Shown piece by piece: positions 1 to 6,351 of a stretch of DNA of 6,351 nucleotides. Below the pieces are notes generated by a model. It searched no databases. It was not told where the DNA came from and saw only the letters and a list, made by a program, of their open reading frames with translations. Within the stretch, counting starts at the first letter, position 1. Every line of letters begins with the position of its first letter. The position numbers and the translations under genes are program-made. The DNA lies in the NCBI GenBank assembly GCA_035293845.1, contig DATGMB010000058.1:1-6351 (forward strand), given 5' to 3'. The stretch comes from DATGMB01 sp035293845. Lineage in GTDB: Bacteria; Acidobacteriota; Terriglobia; Bryobacterales; Bryobacteraceae.

Positions 1-1
1 T

Positions 2-991
2 CTGGCCAAGTACGCCGCCGACCGCGTGCGGACCCTGGCGGCGGTGTGGATGGGCTCCACACTCGGCTGCGCGGAGTGCCACGACCACAAGTTCGACCCG
101 TTCACGCAGCGCGACTTCTACTCCATGAAGGCGTTCTTCGCGGATATAAAGGAAACCGGCCTCGTGCCGGACCGCGGCAGCAAAGCCTGGGGAACGCAAC
201 TCGCGCTGCCCACGCCGGAGCAGGCGCGGCGGCAGGAGCAGTTGCACGCGGAAATTGCCGCCGTGAAGGACCGGCTGGCCGCGAAGATGGCGGAGATCGA
301 GCCGCGGCGGGCGGCATGGGAGAAGGAGCTCCTGGCGCGGTACGAGGCGGGCGAGCTGGCTTGGAAAGTGCAGCGGCCGATTTCGGCCGAGAGCGCCCAC
401 GGCGCGGTGCTGAAGATCTACAACGACGAGCCGGTCGATTTCACGCACTATGACGGTTCGACCATGACGACGGACCGCGGTCCCGGCAATGGCCTCGTCG
501 TCGCGAGCGGTCCCAACCCCGATAACGAAACCTACATCGTCCGCTTTCAGCCGGGCGCCGGCACGTGGCGGCAGCTCGGCCTGGAGCTGGTGCAGGATGA
601 GTCGCTGCCGGGCATCCGCGTGGCGCGCGGCGCGGATCGGGTCGTCATCACCGAAATCGAAGTCGAAGCGAACGGACGGCGCGCGGCATTTTCCGGCGGC
701 GCCTCCAACCTGCACAACCCCGCGCCGGAACATCCGCCGGTCGCGGCCTTCGACGGCGACTCCAAGACGGGCTGGGCGGAATCCACCTACAACGAAATCC
801 AGAAGGCGTTCCTCGCGCTGCGCTTCGCCGAGCCGGTCACGACGGATGCCGATACCGTCATGACCGTGCGACTGCACCAGGACTCCGATTTTCGCCGCGC
901 CACACTGGGCCGTTTTCGCCTCGCGCTGGCCGCCGCGGCCGATGCGTGGCCACGGCGGAGAAGGGCAAAGAGATCCCCGACGCCGTGCTGA
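2..991 (+). CDS. DUF1549/DUF1553 (PSCyt2-PSD1) family protein, 5'-partial upstream segment of a frameshifted gene
   Basis: This is the upstream part of a Planctomycete-type cytochrome family protein; its start lies left of the window and the first full codon is at 2. Seen: residues 23-27 read CAECH (codons 68-82), followed by DHKFDPF and QRDFY, the conserved end of DUF1549 with a c-type haem-like CxxCH motif. A charged helical, possibly coiled-coil stretch follows (about residues 71-122). Then comes a beta-rich central domain with SGPNPDNETY (about 169) and AFDGDSKTGW (about 250), resembling the galactose-binding-like module usual between DUF1549 and DUF1553, ending in TLGRFRL. After about position 949 this frame turns into an arginine-rich tail and stops at 989-991, while the expected continuation appears one frame back. 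The GTG at 26 is an internal valine, not a start. Known for the family: probably secreted, function unresolved. The family call is firm; a haem-binding role is inferred only from the motif. Confidence 0.85.
   Translation: MAKYAADRVRTLAAVWMGSTLGCAECHDHKFDPFTQRDFYSMKAFFADIKETGLVPDRGSKAWGTQLALPTPEQARRQEQLHAEIAAVKDRLAAKMAEIEPRRAAWEKELLARYEAGELAWKVQRPISAESAHGAVLKIYNDEPVDFTHYDGSTMTTDRGPGNGLVVASGPNPDNETYIVRFQPGAGTWRQLGLELVQDESLPGIRVARGADRVVITEIEVEANGRRAAFSGGASNLHNPAPEHPPVAAFDGDSKTGWAESTYNEIQKAFLALRFAEPVTTDADTVMTVRLHQDSDFRRATLGRFRLALAAAADAWPRRRRAKRSPTPC
922..988 (+). other. Frameshift zone inside the DUF1549/DUF1553 gene
   Basis: Up to TLGRFRL (ending near 922) the protein is family-like in the frame of position 2; from ATAEKGKEIPD (codon 949 onward) it is family-like in the frame of position 1. 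The simplest repair is one base missing near 947-951 (GCGTGGCCACGG), though any point from about 922 to the upstream-frame stop at 989 would restore a continuous protein. There is no long homopolymer and no classical X-XXY-YYZ slippery heptamer in the zone. A true single-base deletion or an assembly error is therefore likelier than programmed frameshifting. Both halves keep conserved motifs and normal codon character, so any inactivation would be recent. Confidence 0.8.
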
Positions 992-2223
992 AGGCGCTTA
1001 AAATCGAAGAATCGAAGCGCACCAAGGAGCAATCGGCCGCGATCGCGCGCCATTACCAGGCGCTCGCGCCGGAAACGCAGGCGGACCTGCTGGAGCTCGC
1101 GAAGCTGGAGGAGCAGGCGGCGCTGCTCGAACTGGCGATTCCCCACGTTGTGGTGACGGAGGCGGCCGAGCCGCGCGAAACCCGCATCCTGCCACGCGGC
1201 AACTGGATGGACGATTCCGGCGAAGTGGTGCATCCCGCGATCCCGGCGTTCCTCGGCAAGCTGGACACGGGCGGCCGGCGCACCACGCGCCTCGACCTCG
1301 CCAACTGGATCGTTTCCAAAGACAACCCGCTGACCGCGCGCGTCTACGTGAACCGCCTCTGGCGGCAGTTCTTCGGCAACGGGATTTCGAAGACGCTGGA
1401 CGATTTCGGCTCGCAGGGCGAATGGCCGACGAATCCCGAGTTGCTCGACTGGCTGGCCGCCGAATTCATGGATAGCGGCTGGGACATGAAACACATGGTG
1501 CGGCAGATCGTCACCAGCGCGACCTACCGCCAGTCATCGCTCAGCACGCCGGAGTTGGACGAGCGCGATCCGGACAACCGGCTGCTGGCGCGCCAGAGCC
1601 GCTTCCGCGTGGATGCGGAAACGGTGCGGGACACGGCTCTCGCGGTCTCCGGGCTGCTGGTGGAGCGCTTCGGCGGCCCGAGCGTGAAGCCATACCAGCC
1701 CGACGGCTATCTCGCCACGCTGAATTTTCCCAAGCGCGAGTATTCGGCCAGCCACGGCGATGATCTCTACCGCCGCGGCGTCTACACGTTCTGGCAGCGC
1801 AGCTTTCTGCACCCGAGCCTGCTGACCTTCGATGCGCCGACGCGCGAGGAATGCGCCGTGGCGCGCACCAATTCCAACACACCGCTGCAGGCGCTGGTGC
1901 TGCTCAACGATCCGATTTACGTGGAGGCGGCCCGCGTGTTCGCGGCGCATATTCTGCGCGGCGCGGGCGGCTGGCCGGCGCGCCTCACCTGGGCCTTTGA
2001 GCACGCCCTCGACCGCGCGCCCACGCCGGCGGAACGCCGCATTCTGGAAGGCCTCTACCGCGACAGCCTGGCGCAGTTCCGCCGCGCGCCGGCCGATGCG
2101 GAGGCGCTGATCCATACGGGAGAGTCGCCCGTTCCGGCCGATCTCAAGCCGCCGGAGCTGGCGGCGATGACCACCGTGGCTCGCGCCATTTTGAATCTGC
2201 ACGAGACGATCACGAGGAACTGA
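946..2223 (+). CDS. DUF1553 (PSD1) domain, downstream segment of the same frameshifted gene
   Basis: This is the C-terminal half of the gene that enters from the left edge, read one frame back from the upstream segment. Seen: a linker rich in Lys, Glu and Ala (about 949-1140), then RETRILPRGNW (about 1174-1206) and the PSD1 hallmarks TTRLDLANWIV (from about 1280), NPLTARVYVNRLWRQFFG, LDDFGSQGEWPTNPELLDWL and TSATYRQSS. The C-terminal signature RTNSNTPLQALVLLNDP lies at about 1862-1915, and the protein ends normally in VARAILNLHETITRN. The first possible start, GTG at 946, has no visible ribosome binding site and falls inside what should be continuous protein, so it is unlikely to be a real start. 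The intact protein would have at least 740 residues within this window. The stop overlaps the start of the DUF1501 gene, the usual partner of this family. The domain call is strong; its biochemical function is not established. Confidence 0.88.
   Translation: MATAEKGKEIPDAVLKALKIEESKRTKEQSAAIARHYQALAPETQADLLELAKLEEQAALLELAIPHVVVTEAAEPRETRILPRGNWMDDSGEVVHPAIPAFLGKLDTGGRRTTRLDLANWIVSKDNPLTARVYVNRLWRQFFGNGISKTLDDFGSQGEWPTNPELLDWLAAEFMDSGWDMKHMVRQIVTSATYRQSSLSTPELDERDPDNRLLARQSRFRVDAETVRDTALAVSGLLVERFGGPSVKPYQPDGYLATLNFPKREYSASHGDDLYRRGVYTFWQRSFLHPSLLTFDAPTREECAVARTNSNTPLQALVLLNDPIYVEAARVFAAHILRGAGGWPARLTWAFEHALDRAPTPAERRILEGLYRDSLAQFRRAPADAEALIHTGESPVPADLKPPELAAMTTVARAILNLHETITRN
2214..2218 (+). 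promoter_or_regulatory. Ribosome binding site for the DUF1501 gene, with TGATG coupling
   Basis: GAGGA lies four bases before the ATG at 2223, inside the last codons of the upstream gene. The upstream stop TGA (2221-2223) shares its A with this ATG. The overlap points to translational coupling, so translation of the DUF1501 gene probably depends on ribosomes finishing the DUF1553 frame, which an upstream frameshift could weaken. Confidence 0.6.
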
Positions 2224-3671
2224 TGGCCTGCAATTGCTGCAATTCGCCGGACCGCTTCCTGACATCGCGGGAGGTGACGCGGAGAACGTTCCTGGGCCGC
2301 GGCGCCGCGGGCATCGGCCTGCTCGGGCTCAACGCGCTCCTCAATCCGCGGCTGTTCGCGGCGGAGATCACCACGTCGAAGGGCGTAGTCAATCCGCTGC
2401 ATCACCCCGCGAAGGCGAAGCGCGTGATTTTCCTGTACCAGGCGGGCGGGCCGTCCCACCTCGAAACGTTCGACTACAAGCCGAAACTGGCCGCCATGAA
2501 CGGGCAGCCGATGCCGGAGTCGCTGACCAAGGGCCAGCAGATTGCGCAGCTTCAAGGCAAGGAGCTGAAGTGCTTCGCCCCGCAGTACGGTTTCCGGAAG
2601 TTCGGCAAGTCGGGCCAGGAGATCTGCGAGCTGTTCCCGCACATCGGCAGCGTGGCGGATGACATCTGCATCGTGCGCTCGATGTGGACCGAGCAGATCA
2701 ACCACGACCCGGCGCATACCATTATGAACACCGGCTCGATCATTCCCGGCCGGCCGAGCATGGGCTCGTGGATCTTCTACGGCCTCGGCTCGGAGGCGGA
2801 GGATCTGCCGGGTTTCGTGGTGCTGCTGTCTTCCGGCAGGGGCGGGCAGATGCAGCCGATCGCAGCGCGGCAATGGTCGTCGGGCCTGCTGCCGAGCAAA
2901 TACCAGGGCGTGAAGCTGAACTCGATCGGCGATCCGGTGCTGTACATCGAAAACCCGCGCGGTCTGAACGCGAAACTGCAGCGCGAATCGATCGACGCGA
3001 TCAACCGGCTGAACCGGCTCGAGGACGCGGCGGTGCACGACCCGGAAATCCAGACGCGCATCTCCCAATACGAGATGGCGTTCAAAATGCAAACCAGCGT
3101 TCCGGGGCTGATGGATATGAGCAAGGAGCCGCAATCCGTCCTGGAGGCGTACGGCGCGCACCCCGGCGATGGCTCGTTTGCCTCCAACTGCCTGCTGGCG
3201 CGGCGTCTCGCCGAGCGCGGGGTGCGCTTCATCCAGCTCTACCATCGCGACTGGGACCACCACGCGGCGCTCAAACCCAATGTGGCGCTGAAGGCCGAGG
3301 AAGTCGACAAGCCGACCGCGGCCCTAATCACGGACCTCAAGCAGCGCGGGATGCTGGAAGACACGCTGATCGTGTGGGGCGGGGAATTCGGCCGCACCCC
3401 GATGTCGCAGAGCGGCGACGGCCGCGACCACCACATCAAGGGCTTCTCCTTCATGATGGCCGGCGGCGGGATCAAGCCGGGCATCACCTTCGGCTCGACC
3501 GACGAGTTCGGCTACGCCGCCGAGGAGAATCCGGTGAGCATCCACGATTTCCACGCGACCATGCTGCACCTGCTGGGTGTGGACCACAAGCGCCTGACCC
3601 TGAAATTCCAGGGGCAGGATGTGCGGCTGACGGGGGTCACGGGCGACGTGGTGAAGGGCATTCTGGCGTAG
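2223..3671 (+). CDS. DUF1501 family protein with Tat signal (alkaline phosphatase/sulfatase-like fold)
   Basis: The product has 482 residues and belongs to DUF1501, a family usually placed near the alkaline phosphatase/sulfatase superfamily; its substrate is unknown. Seen: a twin-arginine signal TRRTFLG (residues 19-25), a hydrophobic stretch (about 28-40) and likely cleavage near residue 46 (RLFA/AE), so Tat export of a folded protein is expected. Family motifs in order are GGPSHLETFDYKP (75-87), NHDPAHTIMNTG (160-171), GRPSMGSW (176-183), DWDHH (343-347), VWGGEFGRTP (384-393), GRDHH (400-404) and the C-terminal HDFHATMLHLLG (441-452). The Asp/His clusters could bind metal, as in related phosphatases; this is inference. 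The start at 2223 is supported by the GAGGA site and the overlap with the preceding stop. The short region before the twin arginines holds three cysteines (C3, C5, C6). Length is typical and no lesion is visible. It is the standard operon partner of DUF1549/DUF1553 proteins. Confidence 0.92.
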   Translation: MACNCCNSPDRFLTSREVTRRTFLGRGAAGIGLLGLNALLNPRLFAAEITTSKGVVNPLHHPAKAKRVIFLYQAGGPSHLETFDYKPKLAAMNGQPMPESLTKGQQIAQLQGKELKCFAPQYGFRKFGKSGQEICELFPHIGSVADDICIVRSMWTEQINHDPAHTIMNTGSIIPGRPSMGSWIFYGLGSEAEDLPGFVVLLSSGRGGQMQPIAARQWSSGLLPSKYQGVKLNSIGDPVLYIENPRGLNAKLQRESIDAINRLNRLEDAAVHDPEIQTRISQYEMAFKMQTSVPGLMDMSKEPQSVLEAYGAHPGDGSFASNCLLARRLAERGVRFIQLYHRDWDHHAALKPNVALKAEEVDKPTAALITDLKQRGMLEDTLIVWGGEFGRTPMSQSGDGRDHHIKGFSFMMAGGGIKPGITFGSTDEFGYAAEENPVSIHDFHATMLHLLGVDHKRLTLKFQGQDVRLTGVTGDVVKGILA

Positions 3672-3701
3672 GCGCCGCTCGTGCCCGGAAGCAGGCTGGA
3701 A

Positions 3702-3737
3702 AACCAAAAACCGCCGATTTCGGCGGTTTTGGTTCTT
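3702..3737. terminator. Rho-independent terminator hairpin 1, probably bidirectional
   Basis: The 5' arm 3702-3716 pairs with 3721-3734 around a four-base ATTT loop; six GC pairs sit next to the loop and A/T-rich pairs extend the stem, with one extra A on the 5' side. On the plus strand the arm continues into TTTTGGTTCTT, about 30 bases after the DUF1501 stop. On the minus strand it continues into TTTTTGGTTTT. It can therefore serve the operon on the left and also the convergent receptor gene. Confidence 0.75.
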
Positions 3738-3772
3738 CCGGCTTTGTGGAATCAATCACTTGCGCAAGGGCG

Positions 3773-3796
3773 AACCGCCGAGCTTCGGCGGTTTTT
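3773..3796 (+). terminator. Rho-independent terminator hairpin 2
   Basis: AACCGCCG (3773-3780) pairs with CGGCGGTT (3786-3793) around the loop AGCTT. It is followed by a T-run (3792-3796) and then CGTTT, a good plus-strand terminator. The minus-strand exit lacks a T-run, so it mainly acts on transcripts from the left. The stem is identical to the core of hairpin 1. Confidence 0.72.
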
Positions 3797-3833
3797 CGTT
3801 TGGAAAACGGGATTACAGGGGCAGTGCCGCCAC

Positions 3834-6351
3834 CTAAAATTCCGCCCGCAGCATGAACTCGATCCGCCGCGGCGCGCCGCTGCCTACAGCGCCCTTGTTG
3901 ATGATGCTGGTGATGCGGCCGAAGCTCCCGCTGACTGCGGGCGGGTTGCCGGCAAGCGACCCGATGCTGCCCGAAGGATTGCTGAAGACCGGGTGATTGA
4001 ACAGGTTGTACGCCGCGGCGCGGAAGTTAAGCCCCAGCTTTTCGGTAATGCGGAAGCGCTTCTGCAGCGAGCTGTCGATCTCATACATGCCCGGCCCGTT
4101 GGCGATGTACCGTCCCAGGTTGCCCCACGTGCCGTTGGCGGGCGCGGCGAAGGCGGCCGGGTTGAACCAGTTGTTGATGCTCTGGTTGGCGGCGTAAATC
4201 GGAACGCCCGGCACCAGGTTCGGCCGCTGGCTGGACGTGTTGCCGTCGGGAAGCGCGGACGCTTTCCGGCTCATGGTAATGTTCACCGGCAGCCCGGTGC
4301 GCGCGCTCGCGATTCCGGCAAGCTCCCAGCCGCCGAAGATCCGCGCGGCGGTTCCGTTATTCAGGAACGCACGGCCCGTACCGAAGGGGAGCTGGTAAAT
4401 GCCGTTGGCGATGAAATTGTGCCGCACGTCGATATTGGTGCTCGACCGGTCGCAGGCGCGGCAGGCCATATCCTGGAAGCTGACGGATTCGCCGGAGCCG
4501 ATCGAGGCGTCGGTGATTCCGTGCGACCACATGTAATTGGCCTGGAACAGCAGGCCGCGCGTGAAGCGGCGGTGCAGCGAGGCCTGTAGCGCGTTGAAGT
4601 TATTGTTGGCGTTGTTCTCCTTCAGGCCGAAGGAGCTGAAGCCGGCGAGCGGCCGCGTTCCGGTCGCCGGATTGATCAGATTGATCGTGGCGCGGTCGAA
4701 CAGGTGATGGCCCTCGCTGCCGGTGTAGCCGGTCTGGAAAACCCAGTCGTGCGGCAGCGCCTGCTGCACCATGAAATCCCAGTTCTCGTAGTAAAGATCC
4801 TTGCGGTGGCGGTCGATCGCCTTGGGGCTGTAAAGCTGATTGGCGGGGTTTAGGAACGCCACCAGTGGATACGCCAGGGCGGGGAAGTCGGTCGAGGTCA
4901 GGGAATAGCGCGGCACGGCGCTTTCCGCGGGATCGCTGAAGTCGTCGTTCTGATTGCCGCCGTAGTAGATGCCGTAGCCGGTGCGGATCGTAGTGTTGCC
5001 GTGCAGCGCCTTGGGCGCCCAGGCCAGGCCGACGCGCGGGCCGAAATCCTTGGTGTTGGGGTCGTAATACGGCGTGCCTTTGGGGCAGAAGCCGCCGCAG
5101 CCGTAGATATCGACCACCGCCGAGCGGTTCAGGATCTCGTGCACCACCGAATAGAACTCGTACCGGAGCCCGAGGTTCAGCGTGAGCGTCGGGCTCACGC
5201 GGAAGTTGTCCTGCGCATAACCCATGTAGAACGTGCGCCGGTTGCCGACCACGCCCTCGCCCTGCAGGTAGGTTGCGGAATCGGCATGATTGTCGATGAA
5301 ATCCTGGTCGGTCGCGTAGGTGATCGAGGAAGTCGTCAGGGTATTGCCGGAGTTATTCAGGCGGATGCGGCGGATATCGATGCCGAATTTCAGATTGTGC
5401 CGGCCGCGCGTCACGCTGAGGTTGTCGATATAGGAGAACGTCGTGCCGACCTCGGTATCGAGCGAGGTATCGCTGACGCCATCGAAACCCGGCACGCTGA
5501 CGGCGACCGGCGAAGTGCCGTAGCCCCAGTTGTGGTAGTTGGCGCGGTTGAGGCCAAATTTGACTTCGTTCACAGCAGTCGGCGAAAGGATCCGCTGATA
5601 TTGCAGCACCAGGTTCGTAGGCACATGGGGCACTACATTGTGGCCGCCCAGTGCATCGGTGGGGCTGTCGATGTAGGCGTTGTCGACGTTGTAGCGGACG
5701 TAGGCGGTGTTGCTGTCATTGAAGCGGTAGTCGAAGCGGAACATGCCGGCGTCCTCACGGACGGTGTCGGTGGCGACTTTCGTGATCTGGTTGCTGATGC
5801 CATCGCCGGTGGGAACTCCGCCGGTGGGATAGGCGTCGAGGATCGGCTTGAGCGCCGGCGATGTAGCGAGCACCTGAGCGCGGAAGGCGTCGTTGGGAAC
5901 GAAATTGACGAACGTCTGGCCGAGGCTCTGGCGTAATCCTTCATAGTTGGCGTAGAAGAAGGCCTTGTCCTTGACGATCGCGCCGCCCGCGCCCGCGCCG
6001 AACTGGTTCAGCGTGAACGGCGGGATGCTGGAGCCGTCGAACGGCGAGCGGGCGTCGAGAGCATCGTTGCGCACGGCGTAGAACAGGCTGCCGTGGTAGT
6101 CGTTGGTGCCGGTCTTCGAGACCACGTTAATGTTGGCGCCGCCGGCCGCGCCGGTTTCGGCGGTGTAGTTGGAAGTGCTGACGCGGAACTCGGCGATGGA
6201 ATCGAGCGCGATATTCAGCCGCGTGTCGGCCTTCTGCGTCTGCTCCTGCACGCCGCTGGTATCGACGCCGTCGAAGGTGAAGTTGCTGTCGTCGAGCGAG
6301 TGGCCGGAAAAGCGAATGGAGCGCTGCGCGCCGTCGCCGTAATTGATCGCG
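3834..6351 (-). CDS. Oar-like TonB-dependent outer-membrane receptor, 5'-partial
   Basis: The minus-strand gene runs from beyond the right edge to a TAG at 3834-3836; 838 residues are visible with no interruption. It is a large Oar-type TonB-dependent receptor, a beta-barrel that imports or binds large substrates at the outer membrane. Seen (numbered from the first visible residue): plug motifs DGVD (27-30) and ALDSIAEFRVSTSNYTAETG, then GGANINVVSKTGTNDYHGSLF and NDALDAR (about 95). Barrel repeats follow, including LTLNLGLRYEF, GPRVGLAWAPK, IRTGYGIYYG, YMWSHGITDA and DVRHNFIANGIYQLPFG. The end has NLGRYIANGPG, LNFRAAAYNLFNHPVF (about 775) and FGRITS, and the chain ends in Phe, as expected for a BAM-inserted barrel. 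Signal peptide, carboxypeptidase-regulatory-like domain and start are missing, outside the window. The internal GTG at 6249-6251 is not the true start, because plug sequence continues upstream of it. Substrate is not predictable. It converges with the DUF1501 gene and is a separate transcription unit. Confidence 0.93.
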   Translation of the reverse strand, partial: AINYGDGAQRSIRFSGHSLDDSNFTFDGVDTSGVQEQTQKADTRLNIALDSIAEFRVSTSNYTAETGAAGGANINVVSKTGTNDYHGSLFYAVRNDALDARSPFDGSSIPPFTLNQFGAGAGGAIVKDKAFFYANYEGLRQSLGQTFVNFVPNDAFRAQVLATSPALKPILDAYPTGGVPTGDGISNQITKVATDTVREDAGMFRFDYRFNDSNTAYVRYNVDNAYIDSPTDALGGHNVVPHVPTNLVLQYQRILSPTAVNEVKFGLNRANYHNWGYGTSPVAVSVPGFDGVSDTSLDTEVGTTFSYIDNLSVTRGRHNLKFGIDIRRIRLNNSGNTLTTSSITYATDQDFIDNHADSATYLQGEGVVGNRRTFYMGYAQDNFRVSPTLTLNLGLRYEFYSVVHEILNRSAVVDIYGCGGFCPKGTPYYDPNTKDFGPRVGLAWAPKALHGNTTIRTGYGIYYGGNQNDDFSDPAESAVPRYSLTSTDFPALAYPLVAFLNPANQLYSPKAIDRHRKDLYYENWDFMVQQALPHDWVFQTGYTGSEGHHLFDRATINLINPATGTRPLAGFSSFGLKENNANNNFNALQASLHRRFTRGLLFQANYMWSHGITDASIGSGESVSFQDMACRACDRSSTNIDVRHNFIANGIYQLPFGTGRAFLNNGTAARIFGGWELAGIASARTGLPVNITMSRKASALPDGNTSSQRPNLVPGVPIYAANQSINNWFNPAAFAAPANGTWGNLGRYIANGPGMYEIDSSLQKRFRITEKLGLNFRAAAYNLFNHPVFSNPSGSIGSLAGNPPAVSGSFGRITSIINKGAVGSGAPRRIEFMLRAEF

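Noticed and set aside
26..28. GTG at 26 as a gene start
   Set aside because: The frame is open to the left edge, and residues before it (LAKYAADR) match the conserved DUF1549 region leading to the CAECH motif, so the gene starts outside the window.
922..988. Programmed -1 ribosomal frameshifting as the explanation of the frame break
   Set aside because: No X-XXY-YYZ heptamer in the overlap, no obvious downstream pseudoknot, and no known use of recoding in this family; an indel is simpler.
2055..3263. 402-codon open frame antisense to the DUF1501 gene
   Set aside because: Rich in Arg, His and Leu with no recognisable motif, and it straddles two well-supported genes; this is the usual antisense shadow of GC-rich coding DNA.
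2684..3856. 390-codon plus-strand open frame overlapping the DUF1501 gene in another frame
   Set aside because: Arg/Gly/Ala-rich low-complexity product, running through both terminator hairpins; the DUF1501 frame has the conserved motifs.
3681..4589. 302-codon plus-strand open frame starting in the intergenic spacer
   Set aside because: It would read through both terminators and then antisense to the conserved receptor C-terminus; no family features.
5001..5936. 311-codon plus-strand open frame inside the receptor gene
   Set aside because: Repetitive Val/Ala/Gly/Asp/Arg composition that mirrors the receptor codons on the other strand; no start signal or domain seen.
6249..6251. GTG as start of the receptor
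   Set aside because: Conserved plug sequence (SLDDSNFTFDGVD) continues upstream in the same frame to the window edge, so the start is further out.

Overview
The window looks like chromosome of an Acidobacteriota bacterium, probably of the Solibacter/Bryobacter type. This is inferred from gene content: a DUF1549/DUF1553 (Planctomycete-type cytochrome) protein paired with a DUF1501 protein, next to a large Oar-like TonB-dependent receptor, in GC-rich DNA. No rRNA or other phylogenetic marker is present, and Planctomycetes or Verrucomicrobia also carry the DUF1553/DUF1501 pair, so the assignment is moderate. The Oar-type receptor with NLGR, NLFNHP and FGRITS motifs is what tips it to Acidobacteriota.

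Layout. Positions 2-2223 (+) hold the C-terminal two thirds of one DUF1549-DUF1553 gene whose 5' end lies outside the window. Its reading frame is broken between about 920 and 988: homology-like sequence runs in one frame up to about 949 and continues one frame back from there to the stop at 2223. The DUF1501 gene (2223-3671, +) starts in the stop codon of the previous gene (TGATG overlap), so the two form a translationally coupled operon. A 162-base spacer (3672-3833) carries two hairpins with the same 8-bp stem, which read as terminators. From 3834 to the right edge the minus strand encodes the plug remainder and full beta-barrel of an Oar-like TonB-dependent receptor, convergent with the operon and cut off at its 5' end.

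How they may work together. The DUF1501 protein has a twin-arginine signal and the DUF1549 part of its partner has a CxxCH haem-type motif, so both are likely to act outside the cytoplasm. The biochemical role of this widespread pair is not established. The receptor is a separate transcription unit and could supply outer-membrane uptake, but nothing here proves a functional link. No mobile element, CRISPR array, tRNA or rRNA was seen. All other long open frames in the window are antisense or out-of-frame shadows typical of GC-rich coding DNA. I found no convincing evidence of a wholly new system; the most checkable oddities are the frameshift and the twin terminator hairpins.
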